A DNA stretch of 64,000 bases from Woeseiaceae bacterium (GTDB taxonomy: Bacteria; Pseudomonadota; Gammaproteobacteria; Steroidobacterales; Woeseiaceae): NCBI GenBank assembly GCA_021773035.1, contig JAJFKU010000002.1:43135-107134 (forward strand). Reading direction: 5' to 3'. Position numbers and translations under genes: made by a program. Positions 47,190 to 57,465 of this stretch are shown in pieces. The number at the start of each line of letters is the position of its first letter. The first letter of the stretch is position 1. The notes beneath the pieces were generated by a model that worked only from the letters and a program-made list of their open reading frames with translations, was not told where the DNA came from and did not search any database.

Positions 47190-48089
47190 ATGACACCAAA
47201 GAAGAAACGACTGGGCCGAGGCCTCGACGCGCTGCTGACAAAGCCGATGGTCGCGGTATCCAGACCCGCGACGGAAGACGGCGACAGTCAGGACGATACG
47301 CTGAAGAATTTGCCGGTTGAGCTGCTGCAGCGCGGCCAGTATCAGCCGCGCGTGGATATGCGCCAGGATTCGCTGCAGGAACTCGCGGAGTCCATTACGG
47401 CACAAGGGGTTGTGCAACCGATCGTTGCGCGGCCGATCAGCAAGAAAGACGGTACCCAGCGTTACGAGATCATCGCCGGCGAAAGGCGCTGGCGTGCGGC
47501 GCAGATGGCGGGCCTCGCCGAGATTCCGGCGGTTATCCGCGACGTTCCTGATGAGTCGGCGATTGCCATGGCGCTCATCGAGAACATTCAGCGCGAAAAC
47601 CTGAACCCGCTGGAGGAGGCGCGAGCACTGGACCGCCTGATTCGCGAATTCGACCTGACGCATGCCGAGGCCGCACAGGCGGTTGGCCGTTCACGCGCGT
47701 CAGTCAGTAACCTGCTGCGCCTGCAGGACCTGTCCGATAAAGTGAAACCACTGCTCGAGGATCGCCAGCTCGAAATGGGCCATGCACGTGCCCTGCTTTC
47801 CATCTCGAACGCAAATCAGCAATTCGACATCGCTCGCCAGGTCATCAAAAAAGGCCTGTCCGTTCGCGAGACAGAGCGACTGGTTAAACAGCTGCAAAAC
47901 GGCGGTAAGCCGAAAAGCGCGGCGAAAGCGCCGACACAGAATGCCGATATCCGTCGGCTGGAGATTGAGGTGTCGGAAAAACTTGGTGCCAAAGTTCGGG
48001 TTGAGCATAGTGCTAAGGGGACTGGGAAGCTTGTCATCAACTACAATAATCTTGATGAGCTTGATGGGATTCTCAAGCACATAAAATAG
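47190..48089 (+). CDS. parB: Chromosome partitioning protein ParB
   Basis: CTP-dependent clamp that loads at parS. N-terminal KKKRLGRGLDALL, CTPase/ParB-N domain with GVVQPIVARPI and the motif YEIIAGERRWRAAQMAGL (arginine patch), LIENIQRENLNPLEEA, a helix-turn-helix around THAEAAQAVGRSRASVSNLLRL, and the dimerisation domain at the C-terminus. 299 residues. The two parS palindromes in recF fit this ParB type. After the stop, 183 bp without a gene contain a small TCCCG/CGGGA hairpin at 48171. Confidence 0.96.
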   Translation: MTPKKKRLGRGLDALLTKPMVAVSRPATEDGDSQDDTLKNLPVELLQRGQYQPRVDMRQDSLQELAESITAQGVVQPIVARPISKKDGTQRYEIIAGERRWRAAQMAGLAEIPAVIRDVPDESAIAMALIENIQRENLNPLEEARALDRLIREFDLTHAEAAQAVGRSRASVSNLLRLQDLSDKVKPLLEDRQLEMGHARALLSISNANQQFDIARQVIKKGLSVRETERLVKQLQNGGKPKSAAKAPTQNADIRRLEIEVSEKLGAKVRVEHSAKGTGKLVINYNNLDELDGILKHIK

Positions 48090-48272
48090 TTCTTTTCTGG
48101 CATCGACGCATTTAAGTCGGCGCAGGCGAGCGGGCGAGATAGTTTTTATAGGAAATAAAGCGGATCTCGATCCCGCTTGACGGGACCGCAGGGAGCCATT
48201 CCGGTATACCCCTGCCAGACCGATGGCCCTGCGCGAATGCCAGTTCGCCGATGTCAAAAGGAAGGTAAGAAC

Positions 48273-49439
48273 CTACGCGACCGCCTCATCCGAGTTACCG
48301 TTCTTCGCTGAATAAACCCGTCGGATAATGCTCGGAATGACGGCCTCCGAGATCAGAAAGCCCTGCATTTTGTCGCATTCGATGGTTTTCAGGAATTCGA
48401 AGGTCTCCTCGTCTTCGACGCCTTCGGCACACACAGACATACCCAGGTTGTGGGCAAGACCGGTGACGGCGGCCAGCACGGTCAGCGAGACGCGATCATC
48501 CTGAGCCCGTTGTAATGCCGATGCGTGAATCTTGATTTCATCGAAGGGTAGTTGCTCGAATGTTCCGAGTGAGGATGCGGCGATGCGGAAATCGTCGAGG
48601 CAGATTCGAAAACCCTTCGCGCGCAGAGACTTCAACATCTGCACGTGCGGTGCGTCGGGGTCCGCGAGGTCCTGCGCAATGACTTCGAACGTAAAGCTGC
48701 TGCACTCAAGGCCGGCCTCGCGAACGATCTCCGCGTAACGGTCAGCGAGCATCGGGTCGCCAAGCTGGCTGGACGCCAGGTTGATACAGGAATTCAGCTC
48801 AATGTCGCAGTCTTTCCAGGACACCACTTGCCGGGCGGCCTCGCTGAGCACGTATTCGCTGAGCTTACCCATGAGCCCGAACGCCTCGGTCTCCGGGAGA
48901 AACTCCAGCGGCCCCATCAGCCCGTGCTGCGGGTGGTGCCAGCGAACCAGGGCCTCCGCTTCGCGCGTCAGCCAGTCTGTGTCGTTGCTGCGCTCCACCT
49001 TCGGCTGATAGCGAAGCACGAACTGGCCCTGCTCCAGCGCCGCCTCCACTTCCTGCCGGGAGACCTTCAGCATGCGTCGGCGACAGCGACGCGCGGAGGC
49101 GCTCAGGCCGTCGAAATCGAATTTCCTGCCGACCCACTCGATATTGTCGAGTTTTGCCAGCTGATCGACCAGATCGGCTTGCTGACTGCTGCGCAGCGAC
49201 GACCGGTCGGCGGCGATTATGACCGCGAACGGCGTTTGCTCGCGGGCGGACTTCAGGGTCTGGACCACGTCGTTGCTGATATCCTGCTCAGTCAGCAGGA
49301 TGATGCGCCGCGACTGGCCCTTCATGAGGTCGGCGAAGGTCGCCGCGCTGGCGAAAAAACTCAAGGCAAAGCTCATTTCACGAACGACGTCATTCAGGGC
49401 TCGGGGTGAGCGAACGTTTTCACTGGAAATCAACAGCAT
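48273..49439 (-). CDS. EAL-domain protein with degenerate loop, REC-like N-terminus
   Basis: c-di-GMP phosphodiesterase-family protein of 388 residues. The first ~130 residues (MLLISSENVRSPRALNDVVREM...) look like a degenerate receiver fold. The EAL domain has REAEALVRWHHP (EAL present), CINLASSQL (Asn), FEVIAQD (first Glu kept), LDDFRIAASSL (canonical DDFGTGYSSL), DEIKIH (canonical K-I-D), AEGVEDEE and DKMQGFLIS. Metal-binding Asp pair and Lys remain, but loop 6 has lost its Gly/Tyr pattern, so activity may be low or sensory. The frame is open up to 49652 but lacks homology. Convergent with parB and divergent from atpI. Confidence 0.85.
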   Translation of the reverse strand: MLLISSENVRSPRALNDVVREMSFALSFFASAATFADLMKGQSRRIILLTEQDISNDVVQTLKSAREQTPFAVIIAADRSSLRSSQQADLVDQLAKLDNIEWVGRKFDFDGLSASARRCRRRMLKVSRQEVEAALEQGQFVLRYQPKVERSNDTDWLTREAEALVRWHHPQHGLMGPLEFLPETEAFGLMGKLSEYVLSEAARQVVSWKDCDIELNSCINLASSQLGDPMLADRYAEIVREAGLECSSFTFEVIAQDLADPDAPHVQMLKSLRAKGFRICLDDFRIAASSLGTFEQLPFDEIKIHASALQRAQDDRVSLTVLAAVTGLAHNLGMSVCAEGVEDEETFEFLKTIECDKMQGFLISEAVIPSIIRRVYSAKNGNSDEAVA

Positions 49440-49442
49440 GTA

Positions 49443-49515
49443 GGGGTCACATTCAGGTGGGGAGACAGCAAGCTTATCGGCCGCCGGTGAGGAATCTTGA
49501 CTGTTTTCTGACCCC
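49443..49515. repeat. Possible degenerate REP-like element beside the EAL start codon
   Basis: Outer tips GGGGTCA (49443-49449) and TGACCCC (49509-49515) are inverted and match the first seven bases of the REP palindromes, but the centre does not pair. The element would begin 4 bp upstream of the EAL start codon. It could be an old or related REP copy, or chance. Confidence 0.3.
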
Positions 49516-49617
49516 CTCAAGCCCGCCGGTGGGGGGTTCGTCCAAAGACCGCAAAAACCCCGCGAAAAACCGCCCGAAACTGCGTGCAAAGCGGCCCCCG
49601 AAAAGCCCCGAATTGTA

Positions 49618-49646
49618 TTGCCTTGCCTAGGGTCTGCCACTATAAT
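49618..49646 (+). promoter_or_regulatory. Sigma-70 promoter of the atp operon
   Basis: TTGCCT at 49618-49623, 17-bp spacer, perfect TATAAT at 49641-49646. The predicted start lies about 7 bp downstream, leaving a leader of about 95 nt before atpI. The rest of the 311-bp gap from 49440 holds a degenerate repeat and no gene other than the leader uORF. Confidence 0.8.
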
Positions 49647-49669
49647 GCGCACGCTATTTACAGGTCCGT

Positions 49670-49732
49670 ATGGAAACAGTCATCACTCGCGCCACCGCCC
49701 GCCGGAACATCCGGTGGAAGTGGCGTTTTTAG
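49670..49732 (+). CDS. Putative 20-residue leader peptide upstream of atpI
   Basis: ATG GAA ACA ... TAG encodes a 20-residue peptide beginning METVITRATARRN and ending WKWRF, rich in Arg and Trp. CAGGT lies 6 bp upstream of the ATG as a possible ribosome-binding site. It lies between the promoter and atpI (19 bp upstream of its ATG), and a terminator-like hairpin falls inside its 3' half. Translation has not been shown. Its first five residues happen to equal those of AtpE (METVI). It could be a translated leader or chance. Confidence 0.35.
   Translation: METVITRATARRNIRWKWRF
49690..49730 (+). terminator. Terminator-like hairpin in the atp leader
   Basis: Outer stem CGCCAC / GTGGCG (49690-49695 with 49720-49725), inner stem CGCCGG / CCGGTG with one G-U pair, followed by TTTTT at 49726-49730. 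It lies about 35 nt after the predicted transcription start and 10 bp before the atpI ribosome-binding site. This arrangement fits an attenuator. Confidence 0.6.
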
Positions 49733-49750
49733 TGTCGGAGGCATAGAGAA

Positions 49751-51312
<1,562 letters not shown>

Positions 51313-51330
51313 AAGAGAAGCAAGAAAGCC

Positions 51331-51365
51331 TCGCGCCGCGGAGAAGCGACGCGCGATTTTCTTTT
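51331..51365 (+). terminator. Terminator-like hairpin between atpE and atpF
   Basis: Stem TCGCGC / GCGCGA (51331-51336 with 51351-51356), extended by an inner CGC/GCG, followed by TTTTCTTTT. It lies inside the operon just upstream of the atpF ribosome-binding site (TAGGAG). Partial termination or RNA processing here would lower expression of downstream subunits relative to atpE. Confidence 0.55.
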
Positions 51366-51376
51366 AGGAGAAATCC

Positions 51377-51847
51377 GTGGATATCAACTTAACTCTTATC
51401 GGCCAGTCATTCGCGATGATCGTGTTTGTCGGGGTTTGCATGTGGAAGCTATGGCCGCCGCTGATAAAGGCTCTCGAAGATCGCCAAAAACAGATCGAAG
51501 AAGGTCTTGCTGCCGCAGATAAAGGTCAGGAGTCGCTTGTCAGAGCCGCTGCCGAAGCGGACGACATCGTCGCCGAAGCGCGCAAACAGGCGACCGGCAT
51601 CCTCGATCAGGCACATGCGCGTGCGAACGAGATTGTTGCTGATGGCAAAGCCGACGGTGTTAAAGAACGCGAGCGCCAGACGAGTGCAGCAAAAGCCGAG
51701 ATTGAACAGGAGGCTAATCGCGCACGGGAAGAGCTTCGTGGTCAGGTATCGGCAATAGCGGTTGCGAGTGCGGAGAAGATTCTCAAGCGCGAGATCGACG
51801 GCAAAGCGCACGAAGACATTCTGGGCAAGCTCGCTCAGGAGCTCTAG
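51377..51847 (+). CDS. atpF: F1Fo ATP synthase subunit b
   Basis: Peripheral-stalk subunit. 156 residues starting at GTG with TAGGAG upstream. N-terminal membrane helix MDINLTLIGQSFAMIVFVGVCMWKLWPPL, then a long charged coiled coil (EDRQKQIEEGLAAADKGQESL...). The C-terminal part (VSAIAVASAEKILKREID) matches the delta-binding end. It binds subunits a and delta. Confidence 0.95.
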   Translation: MDINLTLIGQSFAMIVFVGVCMWKLWPPLIKALEDRQKQIEEGLAAADKGQESLVRAAAEADDIVAEARKQATGILDQAHARANEIVADGKADGVKERERQTSAAKAEIEQEANRAREELRGQVSAIAVASAEKILKREIDGKAHEDILGKLAQEL

Positions 51848-51853
51848 GACGCT

Positions 51854-52411
51854 ATGGCTGACAACATCACAGTAGCGCGACCCTACGCACAGGCGGTCTT
51901 CGAGATCGCGAACGAAGCGGGCTCATTGGGACCGTGGTCAGAGTCGCTTGCGATTGCAGGACAATTACTCAGCGACAAGGGCTTGGTCGAGTATCTTGGC
52001 AACCCGGCGTTCAGCGATGAACAACGCGTCGAGTTCCTGACCGGCCTGTTCGCAAAAGCAGGCGTCAGCCTGCTCGATGGCAGCGACACGAAGGGCAGTA
52101 ACTTTCTGAAGCTGTTGCTCGAGAATGGTCGCGCCGCGGTGCTGCCTGAAGTGTCCACACACTTCGAGGCGCTAAAGGCAAAGGTTGAAAACAGCGTAGA
52201 TGCGGTCGTGACGTCTGCTACCGGTCTCAGCAGTGAGCAGGTTGGTGAAATTGCTGCCGCATTGAAGAAGCGACTCGGCCGCGATGTCAGAATCGAAACG
52301 GAAATAGACGAAAACCTGATCGGCGGTGCGGTTATTCGCGCTGGCGATGTGGTTATTGATGGATCACTGCGCGCAAGGCTCGAAGGCCTCGCGACCGCGC
52401 TGATCAAGTAA
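51854..52411 (+). CDS. atpH: F1Fo ATP synthase subunit delta
   Basis: Connects the b-stalk to the alpha3-beta3 head. 185 residues with the N-terminal ARPYAQAVFEIANEAG, SFLLENGRAA-type NFLKLLLENGRAAVLPEVSTHF, and C-terminal IGGAVIRAGDVVIDGSLRARLEGL. It starts 6 bp after atpF. The operon is then interrupted by a REP palindrome before atpA. Confidence 0.95.
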   Translation: MADNITVARPYAQAVFEIANEAGSLGPWSESLAIAGQLLSDKGLVEYLGNPAFSDEQRVEFLTGLFAKAGVSLLDGSDTKGSNFLKLLLENGRAAVLPEVSTHFEALKAKVENSVDAVVTSATGLSSEQVGEIAAALKKRLGRDVRIETEIDENLIGGAVIRAGDVVIDGSLRARLEGLATALIK

Positions 52412-52414
52412 AAA

Positions 52415-52452
52415 GGGGTCAGAGCCCTTTCAACCGAAAGGGCTCTGACCCC
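52415..52452. repeat. REP-type palindrome, copy 2, inside the atp operon
   Basis: A perfect 17-bp inverted repeat (GGGGTCAGAGCCCTTTC and its complement) with a 4-nt AACC loop, 3 bp after the atpH stop and 20 bp before the atpA start. It is the longest perfect copy in the window. In mRNA it would form a very stable hairpin between two essential cistrons. Confidence 0.9.
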
Positions 52453-52472
52453 GTTATAAAGAGGAAAAGCAA

Positions 52473-54014
52473 ATGGCACTCAAAGCTTCTGAAATCAGCA
52501 CGCTGATTAAAGAGCGCATCGAGAACTTCGAAGCGTCCGCGGAAGCGCGCGACGTCGGCACCGTTATCGCGGTCACCGACGGTATCGTTCGCATTCATGG
52601 GCTCGCCGACGCACGTTACGGCGAAATGCTCGAGTTCCCGCAAAACACCTTCGGTATGGCCCTCAACCTTGAGCAGGATTCGGTTGGCGCGGTTGTCCTC
52701 GGTGACTACAAACACATTTCGGAAGGCGATACGGTCAAGACAACCGGTCGTATTCTTGAGGTGCCAGTCGGTGAGGCCATGCTGGGCCGCGTTGTTGACG
52801 CGCTCGGCAAACCGATCGACGGTAAAGGCCCAATCGATGCCGAAGCAACGTCGCCGGTCGAAAAGGTAGCGCCTGGCGTCATCGAGCGTAAATCGGTAGA
52901 CCAGCCGGTACAGACCGGCCTGAAGTCCATCGATGCGATGGTGCCGATTGGCCGCGGCCAGCGCGAGTTGATTATTGGCGATCGTCAGACGGGTAAAACC
53001 GCCGTTGCTGTCGACGCGATCATCAACCAGCGTGGTACCGGCATCAAGTGCATTTATGTCGCCATCGGCCAGAAGGCATCGTCTATCGCCGGCGTTGTAA
53101 GGAAGCTGGAAGAAGAAGGCGCGCTCGCGCACACGATTATTGTCGCTGCCGCCGCCGCCGAAAGCCCGGCCATGCAATACATCGCTCCGTACTCCGGTAC
53201 CTCGATGGGTGAGTACTTCCTCGACAAGGGCGAAGACGCGCTGATCATTTTTGACGATCTCACGAAACAGGCGTGGGCGTACCGCCAGGTATCGCTGCTG
53301 CTGCGTCGTCCGCCGGGCCGTGAAGCCTACCCGGGTGACGTTTTCTATCTGCACTCGCGTTTGCTTGAGCGTGCATCGCGCGTCAACGCCGAACACGTCG
53401 AGAACGTATCGGGCGGCAAGGTGAAAGGTAAGACAGGATCGCTGACGGCGTTGCCGATCATTGAGACACAGGGCGGCGACGTATCTGCATTCGTACCGAC
53501 CAACGTAATTTCGATTACCGATGGGCAGATCTTCCTTGAGTCTGACTTGTTCAATGCCGGTATCCGACCAGCCATTAACGCGGGCCTGTCGGTGTCGCGA
53601 GTAGGCGGTGCCGCACAAACAAAAATCATTAAGAAACTTGGCGGCGGTGTCCGGCTCGCACTTGCCCAGTATCGCGAGCTCGCGGCGTTCGCACAGTTTG
53701 CCTCCGACCTTGACGCCGCAACGCGCGCGCAGCTCGAGCGCGGTGAACGTGCTACCGAACTCATGAAGCAGAAGCAGTACTCGCCGTTGTCAGTCGCCGA
53801 AATGGGGCTGTCGCTGTACGCGGTTAACGAAGGCTTCATCGATCCGGTTCCGGCGAACAAGGTTGTGGACTACGAAGAGGCGCTGCATGACTTCGCGCGT
53901 GCGAATCATGCTGATGTGCTGGATAGCATTAATGAGTCTGGTGATTACAATGACGATATCGCGGCGAGCCTTAAGAAGATTTGCGAAGGGTTTGCTGAGA
54001 AAGGTGCCTACTAA
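52473..54014 (+). CDS. atpA: F1Fo ATP synthase subunit alpha
   Basis: Regulatory nucleotide-binding subunit of F1. 513 residues: N-terminal [28 protein letters not shown]-loop [20 protein letters not shown] near residue 170, [15 protein letters not shown], and the alpha signature [17 protein letters not shown] near 367. GAGG lies upstream of the ATG after the REP hairpin. Full length, no defects. Confidence 0.98.
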   Translation: MALKASEISTLIKERIENFEASAEARDVGTVIAVTDGIVRIHGLADARYGEMLEFPQNTFGMALNLEQDSVGAVVLGDYKHISEGDTVKTTGRILEVPVGEAMLGRVVDALGKPIDGKGPIDAEATSPVEKVAPGVIERKSVDQPVQTGLKSIDAMVPIGRGQRELIIGDRQTGKTAVAVDAIINQRGTGIKCIYVAIGQKASSIAGVVRKLEEEGALAHTIIVAAAAAESPAMQYIAPYSGTSMGEYFLDKGEDALIIFDDLTKQAWAYRQVSLLLRRPPGREAYPGDVFYLHSRLLERASRVNAEHVENVSGGKVKGKTGSLTALPIIETQGGDVSAFVPTNVISITDGQIFLESDLFNAGIRPAINAGLSVSRVGGAAQTKIIKKLGGGVRLALAQYRELAAFAQFASDLDAATRAQLERGERATELMKQKQYSPLSVAEMGLSLYAVNEGFIDPVPANKVVDYEEALHDFARANHADVLDSINESGDYNDDIAASLKKICEGFAEKGAY

Positions 54015-54098
54015 GGTCTTTGTTCATGTCAATGCGCACCAACAACTACATTCGTTCAATGCTTAACGGCATCGACTTGGCTCGGAAGGACTAGACGC

Positions 54099-54971
54099 GT
54101 GGCCGGTGAAAAGGAAATACGCTCGAAAATCGCTTCTGTAAAGAACATGCAGAAGATTACGAGCGCGATGGAAAAAGTCGCAGCGAGCAAGATCCGCAAA
54201 GCGCAGCGGCAAATGGAGGCGTCGCGTCCCTATGCGGAGCGTATTCGTCGCGTGATCGGGCATTTGGCGCACGCCAACCCTGACTACAAGCACCCGTTTT
54301 TGACGGAGCGTGAAGTTAGTCGGGTCGGCTACATCGTAATCTCGACAGATCGCGGTCTTTGCGGTGGTCTCAACGCGAACGCGTTCAAGACCATGATCGG
54401 TGAGATCGCCGACTGGCAGGAAAAGAAGGTTGCCGTCGACCTCGCTTTGGTCGGTGCGAAAGCCGTCGCGTTTTTCCGCCGCCTGGGTGGCAGCGTGGTC
54501 GGTACCGCGACCCACCTGGGCGATAAGCCGAGCGTCAACGACCTGATCGGCTCTATTAAGATCATGCTGGATTCGTACAGCGAAGGAAAAATCGATCGCC
54601 TGTACGTAGTACATAACGAGTTTGTTAACTCGATGACCCAGACTCCCGTCGTGCTGCAGCTGCTTCCCGCAAGCGGTGTCGGTAGCGATGACGATGATCT
54701 GCAGGCGCACTGGGACTACATTTACGAGCCCGATGCCGGCGAATTGCTCGATGACGTATTGATGCGTTACATCGAGTCGCAGGTTTATCGGGCAGCGGTG
54801 GAAAACTTCGCCTGCGAAATGGCGGCGAAAATGATGGCGATGAAGTCGGCAACGGACAACGCCGGCGACATCATTGACGGATTGCAGCTGCAGTACAACA
54901 AAGCCAGACAGGCAGCAATCACACAAGAAATTTCAGAAATTGTCGGTGGCGCAGCCGCCGTATCAGGGTAA
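54099..54971 (+). CDS. atpG: F1Fo ATP synthase subunit gamma
   Basis: Central rotor shaft. 290 residues from GTG at 54099: [50 protein letters not shown], and the C-terminal [35 protein letters not shown], all family-diagnostic. GGAAGG lies upstream. An 84-bp gap after atpA holds nothing obvious. Confidence 0.97.
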   Translation: MAGEKEIRSKIASVKNMQKITSAMEKVAASKIRKAQRQMEASRPYAERIRRVIGHLAHANPDYKHPFLTEREVSRVGYIVISTDRGLCGGLNANAFKTMIGEIADWQEKKVAVDLALVGAKAVAFFRRLGGSVVGTATHLGDKPSVNDLIGSIKIMLDSYSEGKIDRLYVVHNEFVNSMTQTPVVLQLLPASGVGSDDDDLQAHWDYIYEPDAGELLDDVLMRYIESQVYRAAVENFACEMAAKMMAMKSATDNAGDIIDGLQLQYNKARQAAITQEISEIVGGAAAVSG

Positions 54972-56360
<1,389 letters not shown>

Positions 56361-56371
56361 GAGTTTTGGCA

Positions 56372-56788
56372 ATGGCCACCATTCAAGTCGACATCGTATC
56401 CGCAGAAGGCGAGATTCACTCAGGCACCGCCTCGATGGTGTTTGCGCCGGCGAAGATGGGCGAAGTCGGCATCGCGCCGCGTCACGCGCCCATGCTGACG
56501 CCGCTGTCTCCAGGCGAGGTCAGGGTCCAGGATGAGAACGGCAAGGAAGACAGCTTCTATATCACCGGTGGTTTACTTGAGGTTCAGCCTTATCTGATTA
56601 CGGTTCTGGCGGACACCGCACTGCGCGGTGACGAGCTCGACGAAGCGGCGGCGCTGGCTTCACAGCAGGAAGCGGAAGAAGCACTGAAAGGCGCGTCGGA
56701 GGAAACCGATGTGGCCCAGGCGCAGGCAGAACTCGCTGAAGCGCGCGCGCGTTATCGCGCTGCGCAGAAGCTTAGAGGCAGGCGCTAA
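56372..56788 (+). CDS. atpC: F1Fo ATP synthase subunit epsilon
   Basis: Rotor subunit that inhibits ATP hydrolysis. 138 residues: N-terminal beta-sandwich (IQVDIVSAEGEIHSGTASMVFAPAKMGEVGIAPRHAPMLTPLSPGEV) and C-terminal helices (ALASQQEAEEAL..., RARYRAAQKLR). ATG at 56372 has AGGAG at 8-nt spacing. Last gene of the operon; a REP half-site with CCCCAAAAGGGG and a T-run begins 2 bp after its stop and may terminate it. Confidence 0.96.
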   Translation: MATIQVDIVSAEGEIHSGTASMVFAPAKMGEVGIAPRHAPMLTPLSPGEVRVQDENGKEDSFYITGGLLEVQPYLITVLADTALRGDELDEAAALASQQEAEEALKGASEETDVAQAQAELAEARARYRAAQKLRGRR

Positions 56789-56796
56789 CCCCAAAA

Positions 56797-56809
56797 GGGG
56801 TCAGAGCCC
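56797..56809 (+). repeat. REP half-site GGGGTCAGAGCCC, copy 3 (left flank of RAYT)
   Basis: GGGGTCAGAGCCC within AAAAGGGGTCAGAGCCCTTTTT. The same 13-mer occurs inverted at 57490, so the two enclose the RAYT gene. With the preceding CCCC it can also form CCCC-AAAA-GGGG. Confidence 0.85.
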
Positions 56810-56821
56810 TTTTTGTCGGAG

Positions 56822-57424
56822 CTAATTTAGAGTCCGCCCCTTTCTCAGAGCAACACGAACCTGCTCATCGAGTGATTCCGCCTGATTCGCGAAGAGTAGT
56901 CGATACCTTGATGCTCGTTCGTCGTCGTTTTTCCCGAGGGCCAACCATTCCCGGCTCCGACTGATAAGGCGATTCGGCTGGCCTAGGGCGTTAGTACGGT
57001 AGCTCGACCACTCGTAATCCTGAGCAGATCGCACTATCCCTGCACGAACGGGGTTCAGTTCGATGTACTGATAACAAGCAAACAGGTACCGTTCGGAGAA
57101 AATCGTCGACGAGCGAAACCGACCTTCCCAGAGCGTGCCGGTTCGGCCGTGCTCCTTATTGAAGTAAGAAACGTATTTTCGCCCGAGCTGTTGCATCATT
57201 TTCGAGGCTGAATCACCATCCTCCGGTCTCACAAGTAGATGCACATGGTTCGTCATCAAGACGAAGGCAAAAATCAAGACGTTGTAGTTCTCAGACGTCT
57301 CACGAAGTGCAGCGAGGTAAGACCGGCGGTCCTTATGATTACGAAAGCAGCTCTGGCGATCGTTGCCGCGCTGAACAACGTGGAGCGGAACTTTCGGCGA
57401 AATTGATCTTGGCGGTCTTGGCAT
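56822..57424 (-). CDS. REP-associated tyrosine transposase (RAYT, TnpA_REP)
   Basis: HUH-type single-strand transposase of the Y1/IS200-related RAYT group, 200 residues. HUH motif in FVLMTNHVHLLVRPED (near residue 62), GTLWEGRFRSSTIFSERYLFACYQYIELNPVRAGIVR with the catalytic Tyr region near 115-125, and YEWSSYRTNAL. Length and motifs match RAYT rather than IS200 TnpA. The start is MPRPPRSISPKVPLHVVQRGNDRQ. It is flanked by inverted GGGGTCAGAGCCC sites, and further full palindromes of the same sequence lie at 6309 and 52415. RAYTs are thought to move REP sequences. It appears intact. Confidence 0.95.
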   Translation of the reverse strand: MPRPPRSISPKVPLHVVQRGNDRQSCFRNHKDRRSYLAALRETSENYNVLIFAFVLMTNHVHLLVRPEDGDSASKMMQQLGRKYVSYFNKEHGRTGTLWEGRFRSSTIFSERYLFACYQYIELNPVRAGIVRSAQDYEWSSYRTNALGQPNRLISRSREWLALGKNDDERASRYRLLFANQAESLDEQVRVALRKGRTLN

Positions 57425-57465
57425 TCGTCCACGGTATCAACACACCAGGAACAAACCCCATTTTA

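Noticed and set aside
49440..49652. N-terminal extension of the EAL protein to 49652
   Set aside because: The extra 71 codons show no homology pattern and run through the repeat-like tips and the atp promoter region; the receiver-like fold starts at the ATG at 49439.
52419..53618. A 399-codon open frame antisense to atpA
   Set aside because: Shadow of a highly conserved gene with biased codons; the protein has no recognisable features.
54063..54926. A 287-codon open frame antisense to atpG
   Set aside because: Antisense shadow, no homology pattern and implausible composition.
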